From positions 117,510-181,509 of the forward strand of contig NZ_JASCXJ010000010.1 of assembly GCF_030271535.1 (NCBI RefSeq): a stretch of 64,000 bases of DNA, in the 5' to 3' direction. This document shows, piece after piece, positions 44,434 through 64,000 of the stretch (within the stretch, counting starts at the first letter, position 1; the number at the start of each line of letters is the position of its first letter). The DNA comes from Nocardiopsis sp. ATB16-24 (lineage in GTDB: Bacteria; Actinomycetota; Actinomycetes; Streptosporangiales; Streptosporangiaceae). The notes under the pieces are model-generated. The model had not been told where the DNA came from. It saw only the letters and a program-made list of their open reading frames with translations, and made no database searches. The translations under genes and the position numbers were made by a program.

Positions 44434-44463
44434 TTGGACAGCGGTGTGGTATTCGGCTACACT
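44434..44463 (+). promoter_or_regulatory. rpoBC promoter
   Basis: TTGGAC (44434-44439) and TACACT (44458-44463) are separated by 18 bases, close to the HrdB consensus. The predicted transcript start near 44470 leaves a leader of about 180 bases. The remainder of the 672-base region between the rplL hairpin and rpoB shows no convincing gene. Confidence 0.65.
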
Positions 44464-44649
44464 GCTCTTTTGCGCTGCCCTTGGTGATCCCTGTGCTGGT
44501 GAACGGCCGTCGACCGCTTCCCTTTCCGGGCATGCGGTGGCCCGTTCCCGCACGATGTGACCGTCTCAACCGTGTTGCGGCGGTCCCTCTCATGACGGAT
44601 CGTCTGGCGTGCGCGCTTCAACCGCCACAAGCCTTCGGAAGGACCCCTG

Positions 44650-48117
<3,468 letters not shown>

Positions 48118-48151
48118 CTTCCGCATTCTTCGAGAGCAGGGGACGAATTAA

Positions 48152-52030
<3,879 letters not shown>

Positions 52031-52044
52031 CGGTTTGCTGTACT

Positions 52045-52092
52045 GACGGCGGCGGTCTACCACTCCCCGCGGGGAGTGGTACCGCCGCCGTC
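52045..52092 (+). terminator. Hairpin after rpoC
   Basis: GACGGCGGCGGT plus TACCACTCCCC pairs with the downstream arm with a two-base bulge, giving a stem of more than 20 bp 14 bases after the rpoC stop. There is no T-run. Confidence 0.8.
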
Positions 52093-52156
52093 GCGCGTAG
52101 AGGGTCCGCTGACGCGGAAGGAAAACGGCGCTGCTGCGCTGGCGGGAGAGGCACAG

Positions 52157-54736
52157 GTGACTGATAACGGGGGAGAACGGCGGGATTCCGGAGCGGAGGA
52201 CTCATGGTTCAAGCCGAGCGAGAACCGCTACCGCAAACAGTCGGAGTACCAGGACCCGCTGGAGGAGCAGGAGAGCGCGGAGACGGTCTTTCCTGACAGC
52301 GGGGGTTACACGGGGCTGAGTTCGTCCCGCCCCCCTCTGGCGGAGCCTTATCCAGAGGCGCTGGGCGGTCCACCGACCTCCGGTGGTATCTCCTACCCCG
52401 GAGCGGGAGAGGCGGCCTACCGGCCGCTGACCAGGGTTCCGGGCGATCCCGAGGAACCCGGTCTGCCGGGTGTGGCGGGCAGCGCGCGGGTGCCCCTTCC
52501 CGAGAGCGACCACCCCGAGGGGCCGCGGACCGAGCAGATCGCCGCAGTGGGCTCCTGGGGGAAGGACGGCGGCCTCCCGACCCCGGGGCAGACCGAGGAC
52601 GACGGCCTCCGAGGGCCCGATGTCCAGGGTCCCGACGCGCAGGAGGACCGGCCGTGGGACCCCGGTCCGGCCCGAGAAGAGACCGGGGTGCTCGGCGCGG
52701 ACGCCTGGAGCGGGCCGGTGGGCGAGGAGCCCGACACACCCTCGTGGGACTCGTCGCCGTCCGCGGCGGGTCCGGTGGGTGTCCCCGATGCCGGTGTGGT
52801 CGGTGGCGGGTCGTGGGAGCCGGGGCCGGTGGACGGTCGGGGTTCCGATGGTGGCTCGTCGTTCGCGGGGCGGCCTTGGGACGCGGGTTCCGCCGTCGGG
52901 CGGGATTCCGGTGAGGGTCGTTCGGACGAACACGGCGAGTTCGGGGAGGCCGGCCGGTCGTGGGCGGACGTTCCCGGTGGTGAGTACGGTTCGGAGCCGA
53001 CGGACGGGGGCGGGTGGAGTGCCGCCTCCGGGCGTGAGGAGGTCGACGAGCTGGGTCCCGCCTCCTGGGACGAGGAGCCCGACACGCCCTCGTGGGCCTC
53101 GTCGCCGTCCGTGTCGGATTCCTCCGGTGCGGCCGACGACGGGTCGTGGGACGTCGACCCGCGTGAGGGCGGACGGGACACCTCCTCGGGAGGGGACCCC
53201 GGGACGTTCTCCGGGGGCGGGTGGAGTGCCGCCTCCGGGCGTGAGGAGGTCGACGAGCTCGGTCCCGCCTCCTGGGGCGAGGACCGTCCCACCGCCTCGT
53301 GGGACTCGTCGCCGTCCGCGGCGGGTTCGGTGGGTGTCCCCGATGCCGGTGTTCCCGATGCCGGTGTGGTCGGTGGCGGGTCGTGGGAGCCGGGGCCGGT
53401 GGACGGTCGGGGTTCCGATGGTGACGCGTCGTTCGCGGAGCGATCTTGGGACGCGGGTTCCGCCGTCGGGCGGGATTCCGGTGCGGGTGATCCTGGTGAG
53501 GGTCGTTCGGACGAACGCGACGGATTCGGGGAGGCCGGCCGGTCGTGGGCGGGCGTTCCCGGTGGTGAGTACGCTTCGGAGCCGACGGACGGGGGCGGGT
53601 GGAGTGCCGCCTCCGGGCGTGAGGAGGTCGACGAGCTCGGCCCCGCCTCCTGGGACGAGGACCGTCCCACCACCTCCTGGAACACACCGTCCTCCGCCGT
53701 ACCGGGGACCGGGGAGAGAACCGACACGGTGGGGACGTACCCGACGGGAGGAAACGGCGAGGCGCAGACCTCCTCCGGTTGGCGCGTCGACGTTCCGCAG
53801 GAGGACGACCCCCTCGGAGACCACGGCCGCTCCTGGGACGAGGAGCCGAACGTGGGGTCCGGCGAGATCGACGGACGCACCACGGACGGCGGTGCCCCCG
53901 AGCCGTGGGCTCCTCGGTGGGAGGACGGCGACGGCCGGGCCGACACGGGAACCGGAGGACCGTGGACCGGCGAAGCACAGGGAGGCACGGGCAACACCTG
54001 GGCGTTCGACCGCAACGACCCCCGGCTGCCGGACGTGGTCCGTGAGGCCGAGGAACGGCGCAGGGGCGCAGCCACGGGCACGCCCACCGAGGCGGAGTGG
54101 GGAGGTCCCGACACCGGCGAACTCTCCGCGGCCGTCCCCGCCTCCGACGATCCCCTGGGCGCGATCGCCGCCATGCAGACGCGCGCACGCTCCAGGGGTG
54201 AGAACGCGGACGACGCCGCGCGGGTGGCGGACGACGGAGGAGACCCCGAGACCGACGCCCCGGGCCACGACCACGACCGGGAGTACGACGAGCGGGCGGC
54301 GGTCGACACCGAGGGGGGCACGGAGGAGCGGGAGTACGACGACGGCTTCACGCCGGCGGACTACGGCATGCCCGAGACCCCGGTGAGGAGGAGACGCAAG
54401 GACCCCATCGCCGACGACTTCCCCGGTTTCGACGACCGTCCCCTCGGCGGCGAGGCGGGTGATCCCTATCCCGGTTACGACAGCATCGACTTCCTGGCCG
54501 ACACCGAAAGGGGCGCACTCGTCACTCTGTGGCTGGGCGTGGCCTCGCTGATACCGGGGCTCGGTCTGGTCTTCGCCCTGCTGACACTGCTGGTCACCGG
54601 GCCCAAGGCCAAGAGGGCCATCCGTGGATCCAACGGTCAGCTCGACGGCCTCGGCCTGATCACCGCGGGCACGGTCTTCGCGGTGATCGGCATCCTGGTG
54701 ACAGTGATCTCCGTCGCCCTTTGGCTGATCCTGTAG
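52157..54736 (+). CDS. Repeat-rich protein with C-terminal DUF4190-like membrane domain
   Basis: An 859-residue protein. About 750 residues are Gly/Ser/Asp/Glu/Pro-rich and disordered, including repeated blocks with GWSAASGREEVDELGPASW (three copies) and GGGSWEPGPVDGRGSDG (two copies). The C-terminal 90 residues hold two membrane helices (LVTLWLGVASLIPGLGLVFA and LITAGTVFAVIGILVTVISV) around a KAKRAIRGSNGQLDGLG loop, the DUF4190-like pattern. The N-terminus is expected to be cytoplasmic. GTG 52157 has GGAGAGG upstream and starts SWFKPSENRYRK-type sequence soon after. Function unknown. Confidence 0.82.
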   Translation: MTDNGGERRDSGAEDSWFKPSENRYRKQSEYQDPLEEQESAETVFPDSGGYTGLSSSRPPLAEPYPEALGGPPTSGGISYPGAGEAAYRPLTRVPGDPEEPGLPGVAGSARVPLPESDHPEGPRTEQIAAVGSWGKDGGLPTPGQTEDDGLRGPDVQGPDAQEDRPWDPGPAREETGVLGADAWSGPVGEEPDTPSWDSSPSAAGPVGVPDAGVVGGGSWEPGPVDGRGSDGGSSFAGRPWDAGSAVGRDSGEGRSDEHGEFGEAGRSWADVPGGEYGSEPTDGGGWSAASGREEVDELGPASWDEEPDTPSWASSPSVSDSSGAADDGSWDVDPREGGRDTSSGGDPGTFSGGGWSAASGREEVDELGPASWGEDRPTASWDSSPSAAGSVGVPDAGVPDAGVVGGGSWEPGPVDGRGSDGDASFAERSWDAGSAVGRDSGAGDPGEGRSDERDGFGEAGRSWAGVPGGEYASEPTDGGGWSAASGREEVDELGPASWDEDRPTTSWNTPSSAVPGTGERTDTVGTYPTGGNGEAQTSSGWRVDVPQEDDPLGDHGRSWDEEPNVGSGEIDGRTTDGGAPEPWAPRWEDGDGRADTGTGGPWTGEAQGGTGNTWAFDRNDPRLPDVVREAEERRRGAATGTPTEAEWGGPDTGELSAAVPASDDPLGAIAAMQTRARSRGENADDAARVADDGGDPETDAPGHDHDREYDERAAVDTEGGTEEREYDDGFTPADYGMPETPVRRRRKDPIADDFPGFDDRPLGGEAGDPYPGYDSIDFLADTERGALVTLWLGVASLIPGLGLVFALLTLLVTGPKAKRAIRGSNGQLDGLGLITAGTVFAVIGILVTVISVALWLIL
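52740..53670 (+). repeat. Long imperfect direct repeats inside the repeat-rich gene
   Basis: A unit of roughly 330-370 bases beginning TCGTGGGACTCGTCGCCGTC occurs near 52743 and again near 53298. Long stretches are identical, with small in-frame indels such as an added GVPDA-coding pair. A shorter unit (GGGCGGGTGGAGTGCCGCC) occurs three times, near 53010, 53217 and 53591. All changes keep frame. Confidence 0.85.
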
Positions 54737-54741
54737 TGCCG

Positions 54742-54790
54742 CGGCCGCCTCCCCGCGACAATGTTCGTCAGGGGAGGCGGCCGTTTCTTC
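54742..54790 (+). terminator. Terminator after the repeat-rich gene
   Basis: A perfect 13-bp stem (CGGCCGCCTCCCC) with a 16-base loop, followed by TTTCTT. Confidence 0.9.
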
Positions 54791-54905
54791 TCGACGATCC
54801 ACGCGAGAACCGGGGACGAAACGGCTCCAGAACCGCGTAGACTGGTAGTCGACCCACGGCTGCGCGAGAACCAGTTCCATGGTTTCCGTCGTGTCGCACA
54901 CCGTT

Positions 54906-54934
54906 TTGACCACCCTGATGGCAAGCGGTAACCT
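54906..54934 (+). promoter_or_regulatory. str operon (rpsL) promoter
   Basis: TTGACC (54906-54911) and TAACCT (54929-54934) with a 17-base spacer. The leader to rpsL would be about 255 bases. No gene is seen in the 460-base gap. Confidence 0.65.
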
Positions 54935-55196
54935 GTGTGATTGTGCCTGTGAGTCGATGGGTCGCACGTATCGAGTGCGGCGCCGGGTCCCGCCAGGTGA
55001 GGACCCACGGCGCGCGGTGCATGTGAACCCCCTCCCATAACCGGTTGCCCGGCTGCGCGTCATAGCCTTTCCCCATGCTCGGGAACGAGCGCGACACGCC
55101 CGACAGCGGGGGCCGGAGAAGTTCGGGAAAAGCAGCAGGTCAATAGCGATATCGGCTACGAGAACCGGCGTAGGTCACGAGGAAGACGGAGACGCG

Positions 55197-55568
55197 GTGC
55201 CCACCATTCAGCAGCTGGTCCGTAAGGGCCGACAGGACAAGGTCGCAAAGAACAAGACCCCGGCGCTGAAGGGGAGTCCGCAGCGTCGTGGTGTTTGCAC
55301 GCGTGTCTACACCACCACGCCGAAGAAGCCGAACTCCGCTCTGCGTAAGGTCGCTCGCGTCAAGCTGAGCAGCGGCATCGAGGTCACGGCCTACATCCCC
55401 GGCATCGGTCACAACCTGCAAGAGCACAGCATCGTGCTCGTTCGCGGTGGCCGTGTGAAGGACCTGCCGGGTGTCCGTTACCGCATCGTTCGCGGTTCGC
55501 TCGACACCCAGGGTGTCCGGGGCCGCAAGCAGGCACGTAGCCACTACGGCGCCAAGAAGGAGAAGTAA
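55197..55568 (+). CDS. rpsL: 30S ribosomal protein S12
   Basis: A 123-residue S12: [40 protein letters not shown] and [19 protein letters not shown]. The lysines equivalent to K43 and K88 are wild type, so no streptomycin-resistance change is seen. GTG start with GACGGAGACGC upstream. It is first gene of the str operon. Confidence 0.98.
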   Translation: MPTIQQLVRKGRQDKVAKNKTPALKGSPQRRGVCTRVYTTTPKKPNSALRKVARVKLSSGIEVTAYIPGIGHNLQEHSIVLVRGGRVKDLPGVRYRIVRGSLDTQGVRGRKQARSHYGAKKEK

Positions 55569-55570
55569 GC

Positions 55571-56041
55571 ATGCCGCGCAAGGGCCCGGCGCCGAAGCGC
55601 CAGCTCATCACCGACCCGGTCTACGGCTCGCCGCTCGTCACCGCACTGATCAACAAGGTGCTGGTCGACGGCAAGCGTTCCCTCGCCCAGAGCGTCGTCT
55701 ACGACGCCCTGGAGGGCGCTCGCGAGAAGACCGGCCAGGACCCGCTCGTCGTTCTCAAGCGGGCCTTGGACAACGTCAAGCCCGCGCTCGAGGTCCGCAG
55801 CCGCCGCGTCGGTGGTGCGACCTACCAGGTGCCGGTCGAGGTCCGCGCCTCCCGGTCCACCACGCTGGCCCTGCGCTGGCTGGTCTCCTACGCGCGTCAG
55901 CGTCGTGAGAAGAGCATGACCGAGCGCCTGATGAACGAGCTGGTCGACGCCAGCAATGGTCTCGGCGCGGCCGTCAAGAAGCGTGAGGACACGCACAAGA
56001 TGGCCGAGTCGAACAAGGCCTTCGCGCACTACCGCTGGTAA
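55571..56041 (+). CDS. rpsG: 30S ribosomal protein S7
   Basis: A 156-residue S7: [40 protein letters not shown] and [20 protein letters not shown]. It starts two bases after rpsL. Confidence 0.98.
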   Translation: MPRKGPAPKRQLITDPVYGSPLVTALINKVLVDGKRSLAQSVVYDALEGAREKTGQDPLVVLKRALDNVKPALEVRSRRVGGATYQVPVEVRASRSTTLALRWLVSYARQRREKSMTERLMNELVDASNGLGAAVKKREDTHKMAESNKAFAHYRW

Positions 56042-56077
56042 AGCAGCGGATTCGGAACAGACCGAGGGACAAGCCTC

Positions 56078-58189
56078 ATGGCTAAGACTTTGCTGGACCT
56101 GGCCAAGGTCCGCAACATCGGCATCATGGCCCACATCGACGCGGGCAAGACCACGACCACCGAGCGGATCCTCTACTACACCGGTGTCAACCACAAAGTC
56201 GGCGAGACGCATGACGGCGCCTCGACGATGGACTGGATGAAGGAGGAGCAGGAGCGGGGTATCACCATTACCTCGGCCGCCATCACCACTCGGTGGAACG
56301 ACACCACCATCAACATCATCGACACGCCCGGCCACGTCGACTTCACGGTCGAGGTCGAGCGCTCCCTGCGCGTACTCGACGGTGCGGTGGCCGTCTTCGA
56401 CGCCAAGGAAGGCGTCGAGCCTCAGTCCGAGCAGGTCTGGCGGCAGGCCGACCGCTACAACGTCCCGCGGATCTGCTTCGTCAACAAGATGGACAAGATC
56501 GGCGCGGAATTCCAACGCTGCGTCGACATGTTCCGTGAGCGCCTCGGCGCCAACGCCATGCCGATCCAGCTGCCCATCGGCGCTGAGAGCGACTTCCGTG
56601 GCGTCATCGACCTCGTGAAGATGAAGGCCTACCTCTGGAGCGAGGAGGCCGCGCTCGGCGAGATGTACGACACCGTCGACATCCCCGAGACCCACATCGA
56701 CGCCGCCCGTGAGGCCAGGGACTTCTTCCTGGAGACCCTGGCCGACGCCGACGACGAGGTCATGGAGCTCTACCTCGAGGGCAAGGAGCCCGACGAGGAG
56801 CTGCTCGTCTCCGCGATCCGTCGCGCCACCGTCGCCGGCACCGCGGTCCCCGTGGTCTGCGGCACCGCGTTCAAGAACAAGGGCGTCCAGCCCCTGCTCG
56901 ACGCGATCGTCGCCTACCTTCCCTCGCCCACCGACGTGGAGGCGATCGAGGGCCACGACCCCAAGGACGAGAGCGAAGAGGTCACGCTCACGCGTAAGCC
57001 GAGCACGGAGGAGCCCTTCTCCGCGCTGGTCTTCAAGATCGCCAGCGACCCGCACCTGGGCAAGCTCAGCTACGTGCGCGTCTACTCGGGTGTCATGACG
57101 TCCGGCACGCAGGTGCTGAACAGCTTGAAGGGTCGCCGGGAGCGCATCGGCAAGATCTACCGGATGCACTCCAACAAGCGCGAGGAGATCTCCGAGGTCG
57201 GCGCGGGCGACATCGTCGCCGTCATGGGCCTGAAGGACACCACGACCGGTGAGACCCTGTGCGACCAGGCGAACCCGATCGTCCTGGAGTCCATGACCTT
57301 CCCCGCGCCGGTCATCGAGGTGGCCATCGAGCCCAAGACCAAGAGCGACCAGGAGAAGCTGGGCATCGCGATCCAGCGCCTGGCGGACGAGGACCCCTCG
57401 TTCCAGGTCGCCACGGACGAGGAGACCGGCCAGACCGTCATCTCCGGTATGGGCGAGCTGCACCTCGAGGTCCTCGTCAACCGCATGCGCGACGACTTCA
57501 AGGTCGAGGCGAACATCGGCAAGCCCCAGGTGGCCTACCGCGAGACCATTCGCAAGAAGGTCGAGGGGCACACCTACACCCACAAGAAGCAGACCGGTGG
57601 GTCGGGCCAGTTCGCCAAGGTCAAGATCGACGTCGAGCCCCTCGTGGCCGAGAGTGGCGACGCCACGGGCTACGAGTTCGTCAACGCCGTCACCGGTGGC
57701 CGTATCCCGCGTGAGTACATTCCGTCCGTCGACGCCGGTTGCCAGGAGGCCGCCGAGCTGGGTGTGCTCGCGCACTACCCGCTCGTCGGTGTCAAGGTGA
57801 CGCTGGTGGACGGCCAGTACCACGAGGTCGACTCCTCCGAGATGGCGTTCAAGACCGCCGGTTCGATGGCCTTCAAGGAGGCCGTCAGGCTGGCCAAGCC
57901 GACTCTCCTGGAGCCGGTCATGGCAGTGGAGGTCACCACCCCTGAGGAGTACATGGGTGACGTCGTCGGCGACCTGAACTCCCGTCGTGGACAGATCCAG
58001 TCCATGGACGACCGTTCCGGCGTCCGGCTCGTCAAGGCCCTGGTGCCCCTCTCCGAAATGTTCGGCTACGTGGGTGACCTGCGCAGCCGTACGCAGGGTC
58101 GAGCCAACTACTCGATGGTGTTCGACTCCTACGCGGAGGTTCCGTCCGCTGTCGCCCAAGAAATTGTGGCGAAGGTCCGCGGAGAGTAG
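56078..58189 (+). CDS. fusA: Elongation factor G
   Basis: A 703-residue translocase. G1 is [21 protein letters not shown]2 [13 protein letters not shown]3 [18 protein letters not shown]4 NKMDK; domain IV has [15 protein letters not shown]. All GTPase motifs are intact. It is third gene of the str operon, 36 bases after rpsG. Confidence 0.98.
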   Translation: MAKTLLDLAKVRNIGIMAHIDAGKTTTTERILYYTGVNHKVGETHDGASTMDWMKEEQERGITITSAAITTRWNDTTINIIDTPGHVDFTVEVERSLRVLDGAVAVFDAKEGVEPQSEQVWRQADRYNVPRICFVNKMDKIGAEFQRCVDMFRERLGANAMPIQLPIGAESDFRGVIDLVKMKAYLWSEEAALGEMYDTVDIPETHIDAAREARDFFLETLADADDEVMELYLEGKEPDEELLVSAIRRATVAGTAVPVVCGTAFKNKGVQPLLDAIVAYLPSPTDVEAIEGHDPKDESEEVTLTRKPSTEEPFSALVFKIASDPHLGKLSYVRVYSGVMTSGTQVLNSLKGRRERIGKIYRMHSNKREEISEVGAGDIVAVMGLKDTTTGETLCDQANPIVLESMTFPAPVIEVAIEPKTKSDQEKLGIAIQRLADEDPSFQVATDEETGQTVISGMGELHLEVLVNRMRDDFKVEANIGKPQVAYRETIRKKVEGHTYTHKKQTGGSGQFAKVKIDVEPLVAESGDATGYEFVNAVTGGRIPREYIPSVDAGCQEAAELGVLAHYPLVGVKVTLVDGQYHEVDSSEMAFKTAGSMAFKEAVRLAKPTLLEPVMAVEVTTPEEYMGDVVGDLNSRRGQIQSMDDRSGVRLVKALVPLSEMFGYVGDLRSRTQGRANYSMVFDSYAEVPSAVAQEIVAKVRGE

Positions 58190-58272
58190 TAGCCGCGGGC
58201 ACGTAACCCATCCGACCCCCGGTCTCGTGTCGGGGGTGGACCAGATAGCTCTGTACGTCTAGGAGACTTCCA

Positions 58273-59466
<1,194 letters not shown>

Positions 59467-59469
59467 TAC

Positions 59470-59543
59470 ACGCCTGGAACGGTTCCTCACGGAACCACCC
59501 CAGGCGTGGCGGGCGGGCCGCCCACCGGCGGTCCGCCCGCCAC
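59470..59543 (+). terminator. Two overlapping hairpins after tuf
   Basis: Hairpin 1 (59470-59507) pairs ACGCCTGG and GGTTCC with their complements around TCAC. Hairpin 2 (59506-59543) pairs GTGGCGGGCGG with its complement. They share two bases, so both can almost fold together. They separate the str and S10 operons. Confidence 0.8.
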
Positions 59544-59715
59544 ACGACAAGACGTCATCGGGCTCTGTGACGGTGACGCACCGCAGGGGCAAGCCCTGTT
59601 GCGGTTTCTCAAGGGAATAGGGGCTCACGGCCACACGGCGGATCCGCCGGGCCTGGGCGTCTGTGACCGGACAGCTCACCGTTACGGACACTGAAGCGAA
59701 GGACGAACAGGCCAC

Positions 59716-60024
59716 ATGGCGGGACAGAAGATCCGCATTCGGCTAAAGGCCTATGACCACGAGGTCATTGACAGCTCGGCGAAGAAGATCGTCGAGACTG
59801 TGACGCGAACTGGTGCACAGGTCGCGGGCCCGGTGCCGCTGCCGACGGAGAAGAACGTTTACTGCGTCATCCGATCGCCGCACAAGTACAAGGACTCGCG
59901 CGAGCACTTCGAGATGCGCACCCACAAGCGGCTGATCGACATCATCGACCCGACACCGAAGACGGTCGACTCGCTCATGCGTCTCGACCTGCCGGCCGGC
60001 GTTGACATCGAGATCAAGCTTTAA
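59716..60024 (+). CDS. rpsJ: 30S ribosomal protein S10
   Basis: A 102-residue S10/Nus[41 protein letters not shown] and the C-terminal [19 protein letters not shown]. It is first gene of the S10 operon and also a NusG/NusB partner in antitermination. About 170 bases upstream of it show no gene. Confidence 0.98.
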   Translation: MAGQKIRIRLKAYDHEVIDSSAKKIVETVTRTGAQVAGPVPLPTEKNVYCVIRSPHKYKDSREHFEMRTHKRLIDIIDPTPKTVDSLMRLDLPAGVDIEIKL

Positions 60025-60036
60025 GGACGCACAGAC

Positions 60037-60687
60037 ATGGCCACCAAGCAGATCAAGGGAGTTCTGGGCGAGAAGCTCGGCATGACCCAGGTCTTCGACG
60101 ACGCGGGGCAGATGGTCCCCGTGACGGTCCTGAAGGCTGGTCCGTGTGTCGTGAGCCGCGTCCGGACTCCGGACACCGACGGCTACTCGGCTATCCAGCT
60201 GGGCTACGGGCAGGTCAACCCGCGCAAGATCAACAAGCCGCTCGGCGACTACCTGCGCAAGCACGACCTGACCCCGCGCCGGCACTACGTCGAGGTCCGC
60301 ACTCCTGACGCCACCGAGTACACCCTCGGTCAGGAGATCACCGTGGACGCCTTCGAGAGCGGCCAGAAGGTCGACGTCACGGGCAAGAGCAAGGGCAAGG
60401 GCTTCGCCGGTGTGATGAAGCGTCACGGCTTCGGCGGTCTGGCCGCCTCGCACGGCACCCAGCGCACCCACCGCTCACCCGGCTCCATCGGCGGCTGCGC
60501 CACGCCCGGCCGCGTTTTCAAGGGCAAGCGGATGGCCGGCCGCATGGGCAACGTGCGCAAGACCGTCCAGAACCTGACCGTTCACTCCGTGGACGCGGAG
60601 AAGGGGCTCATCCTCGTCAAGGGTGCGGTCCCCGGTCCCAACGGCGGTCTGGTGCTCGTCCGCACCGCTGTGAAGGGGGACAAGTAA
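60037..60687 (+). CDS. rplC: 50S ribosomal protein L3
   Basis: A 216-residue L3: [40 protein letters not shown] and [20 protein letters not shown]. The Gln in the conserved loop can be methylated in many bacteria. Confidence 0.98.
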   Translation: MATKQIKGVLGEKLGMTQVFDDAGQMVPVTVLKAGPCVVSRVRTPDTDGYSAIQLGYGQVNPRKINKPLGDYLRKHDLTPRRHYVEVRTPDATEYTLGQEITVDAFESGQKVDVTGKSKGKGFAGVMKRHGFGGLAASHGTQRTHRSPGSIGGCATPGRVFKGKRMAGRMGNVRKTVQNLTVHSVDAEKGLILVKGAVPGPNGGLVLVRTAVKGDK

Positions 60688-60690
60688 GCC

Positions 60691-61362
60691 ATGACCCAGA
60701 TCGAGGTCAAGAACCCCGAGGGCGGCGCCAAGGGCAGTGTCGAGCTGCCTGAGAGCGTCTTCGCCCAGCAGGTCAGCATTCCGCTGATCCACCAGGTCGT
60801 GAACGCTCAGCTGGCCGCCGGCCGCCAGGGCACCCACGCCACCAAGACCCGCGGCGAGGTCCGCGGCGGTGGCAAGAAGCCCTACCGCCAGAAGGGCACC
60901 GGCCGGGCCCGCCAGGGTTCGATCCGCGCCCCGCAGTACGCCGGCGGTGGCACGGTCCACGGACCCCAGCCGCGGGACTACAGCCAGCGCACGCCCAAGA
61001 AGATGAAGGCCGCCGCCCTGCGTGGCGCCCTCTCTGACCGGGCCCGTCACGGCCGCATCCACGTCATCAGCCACTTCGTGGCCGAGGACCTGGAGAGCAA
61101 GTTCACGCAGACCGCTCTGAAGGCGCTGCGCCAGATCACCGACTCCGACAAGGTCCTGGTGGTTCTGGCCCGCGAGGACGAGCACAACCGACGTGCCCTG
61201 CGCAACCTCGAAGAGGTGCACATCCTCGACGCGGACCAGGTGAACACCTACGACGTCCTGTACTCGGACGACGTGATCTTCACCGAGGCGGGCTACGCCG
61301 AGTTCCTGGCCCACGCGGCCGGCGCCTCCAAGGCCGCGCAGTCCGAGGAGGACGACCAGTGA
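60691..61362 (+). CDS. rplD: 50S ribosomal protein L4
   Basis: A 223-residue L4: [40 protein letters not shown] (exit-tunnel loop) and [17 protein letters not shown] C-terminal region. It lies three bases after rplC and overlaps rplW by four. Confidence 0.98.
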   Translation: MTQIEVKNPEGGAKGSVELPESVFAQQVSIPLIHQVVNAQLAAGRQGTHATKTRGEVRGGGKKPYRQKGTGRARQGSIRAPQYAGGGTVHGPQPRDYSQRTPKKMKAAALRGALSDRARHGRIHVISHFVAEDLESKFTQTALKALRQITDSDKVLVVLAREDEHNRRALRNLEEVHILDADQVNTYDVLYSDDVIFTEAGYAEFLAHAAGASKAAQSEEDDQ

Positions 61363-61649
61363 GGATCGCCGACCACCGGGACATCATCATCGAGCCGGTG
61401 ATCTCCGAGAAGAGCTACGGGCTCATGGACGAGAACAAGTACACGTTCATCGTTCGCCCGGACGCCAACAAGACCCAGATCAAGATCGCGATCGAGAAGA
61501 TCTTCGAGGTGAAGGTCACGAGCGTGAACACGATCAACCGCAAGGGCAAGCGCAAGCGCACCCGCTTCGGTTACGGGAAGCGTCCCGACACCAAGCGTGC
61601 GATCGTCAGCGTCGCCGACGGCGACCGGATCGACATCTTCGGTGTCTGA
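61359..61649 (+). CDS. rplW: 50S ribosomal protein L23
   Basis: A 96-residue L23: [40 protein letters not shown] and [20 protein letters not shown]. It sits at the tunnel exit and docks trigger factor and SRP. GTG start inside the rplD stop (GTGA). Confidence 0.98.
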   Translation: MRIADHRDIIIEPVISEKSYGLMDENKYTFIVRPDANKTQIKIAIEKIFEVKVTSVNTINRKGKRKRTRFGYGKRPDTKRAIVSVADGDRIDIFGV

Positions 61650-61707
61650 CCGCTCCCGGGTCTGACCGCTACACACCAAGCAAGACGTAAAGGAATGCAC
61701 GAAGAAG

Positions 61708-62544
61708 ATGGGCATTCGTAAGTACAAGCCGACGACGCCGGGCCGTCGCGGCTCCAGCGTGAGCGACTTCGTCGAGATCACGCGCTCGGAGCCGGAGAAG
61801 TCCCTGGTGCGTCCGCTTCACTCCAAGGGCGGGCGCAACGGCCACGGCCGCATCACCGCCCGCCACCAGGGTGGCGGTCACAAGCGGGCCTACCGCGTGA
61901 TCGACTTCCGTCGCCACGACAAGGACGGAGTGCCGGCGAAGGTCGCTCACATCGAGTACGACCCCAACCGCACCGCCCGTATCGCTCTGCTCCACTACGT
62001 GGACGGCGAGAAGCGTTACATCCTGGCGCCCGCCGGCCTCAAGCAGGGTGACCGGGTCGAGAACGGTCCGCAGTCCGACATCAAGCCCGGCAACTGCCTC
62101 CCGCTGCGCAACATCCCCACGGGTACGTTCGTGCACGCGGTCGAGCTGAAGCCGGGAGGCGGCGCCAAGCTGGGTCGTTCCGCCGGTTCCCAGATCCAGC
62201 TCCTGGCCAAGGAGGGGAACTACGCCACCTTGCGTATGCCCTCCGGTGAGATGCGCATGGTGGAAGTCACCTGCCGCGCCACCGTGGGCCAGGTCGGCAA
62301 CGCCGAGCAGTCCAACATCAGCTGGGGCAAGGCCGGCCGCTCCCGTTGGAAGGGCAAGCGCCCGACCGTTCGCGGTGTGGTGATGAACCCGGTCGACCAC
62401 CCGCACGGTGGTGGTGAGGGCAAGTCCTCGGGTGGCCGTCACCCGGTGAGCCCCTGGGGTCAGAAGGAAGGCCGGACCCGGAAGAACAAGGCCAGCGACA
62501 AGCTGATCGTACGGCGTCGGCGCAGCGGTAAGAAGAAGCGGTAA
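61708..62544 (+). CDS. rplB: 50S ribosomal protein L2
   Basis: A 278-residue L2: [40 protein letters not shown] and [20 protein letters not shown] near the peptidyl-transferase centre. Confidence 0.98.
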   Translation: MGIRKYKPTTPGRRGSSVSDFVEITRSEPEKSLVRPLHSKGGRNGHGRITARHQGGGHKRAYRVIDFRRHDKDGVPAKVAHIEYDPNRTARIALLHYVDGEKRYILAPAGLKQGDRVENGPQSDIKPGNCLPLRNIPTGTFVHAVELKPGGGAKLGRSAGSQIQLLAKEGNYATLRMPSGEMRMVEVTCRATVGQVGNAEQSNISWGKAGRSRWKGKRPTVRGVVMNPVDHPHGGGEGKSSGGRHPVSPWGQKEGRTRKNKASDKLIVRRRRSGKKKR

Positions 62545-62556
62545 GGAGCACGTCTG

Positions 62557-62835
62557 ATGCCACGTAGCCTTAAGAAGGGTCCCTTCGTCGACGACCACCT
62601 CATCAAAAAGGTGGAAGCGCAGAACGAGAAGGGGACCAAGAACGTCATCAAGACGTGGTCCCGGCGGTCCATGATCGTCCCGGAGATGATCGGTCACACG
62701 ATCGCCGTCCACGACGGCCGCAAGCACGTTCCCGTGTTCGTGTCCGAGTCGATGGTCGGCCACAAGCTCGGTGAGTTCGCTCCCACGCGTACTTTCCGTA
62801 GCCACGTCAAGGAAGACCGCCGTAGCCGCCGTTAG
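62557..62835 (+). CDS. rpsS: 30S ribosomal protein S19
   Basis: A 92-residue S19: [40 protein letters not shown] and [18 protein letters not shown]. Confidence 0.98.
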   Translation: MPRSLKKGPFVDDHLIKKVEAQNEKGTKNVIKTWSRRSMIVPEMIGHTIAVHDGRKHVPVFVSESMVGHKLGEFAPTRTFRSHVKEDRRSRR

Positions 62836-62907
62836 CGGTTGCAGCAGGAGTAAGAACCATTTCTCCACGGTGAGTGGAGATGAATTTCCGTGAGCGAGGG
62901 AAAAGCG

Positions 62908-63275
62908 ATGGGAACGAGGGCACAGGCACGGTTCGTCCGTGTTACGCCCCGAAAGGCCCGCCGAATGGTGGACCTTATTCGCGGGTTGCCCGCTGACGAG
63001 GCACAGGCGGTGCTCCGGTTCGCCCCCCAGTCGGCGAGCGAGCCCGTTGGCAAGGTACTGGCCAGTGCCGTCGCCAACGCCGAGCACAACGACAAGTTGG
63101 ACCGCGAGACGCTGGTGGTCGAGCGCGCGTGGGTGGACGAGGGTCCGACCCTGAAGCGCATTCGCCCCCGAGGCTTCGGCCGCGCATTCCGGGTGACCAA
63201 GCGGACGAGCCACATCACCGTGGTCGTCGCTGAGCGCTCGGACGCCTCGTCCAAGACGAAGGAAAGGACCCGATA

Positions 63276-63276
<1 letters not shown>
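62908..63276 (+). CDS. rplV: 50S ribosomal protein L22
   Basis: A 122-residue L22: [40 protein letters not shown] and the tunnel loop [21 protein letters not shown] prefer ATG 62908 (start GTRAQARF, as in relatives), with GAGGGAAA upstream; GTG 62890 would add six residues. Confidence 0.95.

Positions 63277-64000
<724 letters not shown>

Noticed and set aside
52740..53670. Direct repeats as a mobile element or CRISPR
   Set aside because: They lie inside one open frame, keep frame throughout, and lack spacers, inverted termini or transposase.

Overview
The window is high-GC (about 70%) DNA from a filamentous actinobacterium. GTG starts are frequent, Scr1-type XRE regulators with DUF397/DUF6879 partners are present, there are secreted chaplin/rodlin-like proteins, and the gene order (rpmG, MaoC pair, murB, add, aspC, tRNA-Trp, secE-nusG, rplKA, rplJL, rpoBC, rpsLG-fusA-tuf, S10 operon) is that of Streptomyces relatives. 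A Nocardiopsis-like member of the Streptosporangiales is my best guess; this is inference from gene content, with no database search.

Layout. 1-1.4 kb: rarD (partial) and msrA. 1.4-11 kb: an accessory zone with a DUF6879/XRE cassette, a broken Nudix gene, a tight five-gene cluster (HhH-GPD glycosylase, B12-binding radical SAM enzyme, TMP-kinase-like enzyme, Nudix hydrolase, CYTH protein), a DUF397/XRE pair, a small ORF coupled to an ATP-binding anti-sigma-like protein, a truncated XRE N-terminus and a GIY-YIG protein. 11-20 kb: housekeeping and envelope genes (VOC, GNAT, two small secreted two-cysteine proteins, a GYGQQ-repeat protein, an NAD(P)-binding protein, KorAB, an HtpX-like protease, YajQ). 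20.2-32.3 kb: between tRNA-Tyr and tRNA-Thr lies a cargo block with four tandem chaplin/rodlin-like genes, a lipoprotein and a Wadjet-like SMC system. In that system the JetA homologue looks internally deleted, no JetD nuclease is seen, and a Rad50-like zinc-hook ATPase follows JetC. 32.3-64 kb: the conserved core. It holds tRNAs, L33, HadAB-like dehydratases, MurB, a manganese-riboswitch-controlled UPF0016 exporter, adenosine deaminase, AspC, SecE/NusG, L11/L1, L10/L12, RpoB/RpoC, a large repeat-rich membrane protein, the str operon and the start of the S10 operon (cut in rpsC).

Functionally, the right half is the transcription/translation core with own-leader control signals (hairpin-rich rplK and rplJ leaders, rpoB and rpsL promoters). 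The left half and the tRNA-Tyr/tRNA-Thr block carry variable defence-like, regulatory and cell-surface functions. The most interesting parts are the Wadjet-derived module with its Rad50-like neighbour, the five-gene nucleotide/radical-SAM cluster, and the two families of small secreted two-cysteine proteins.
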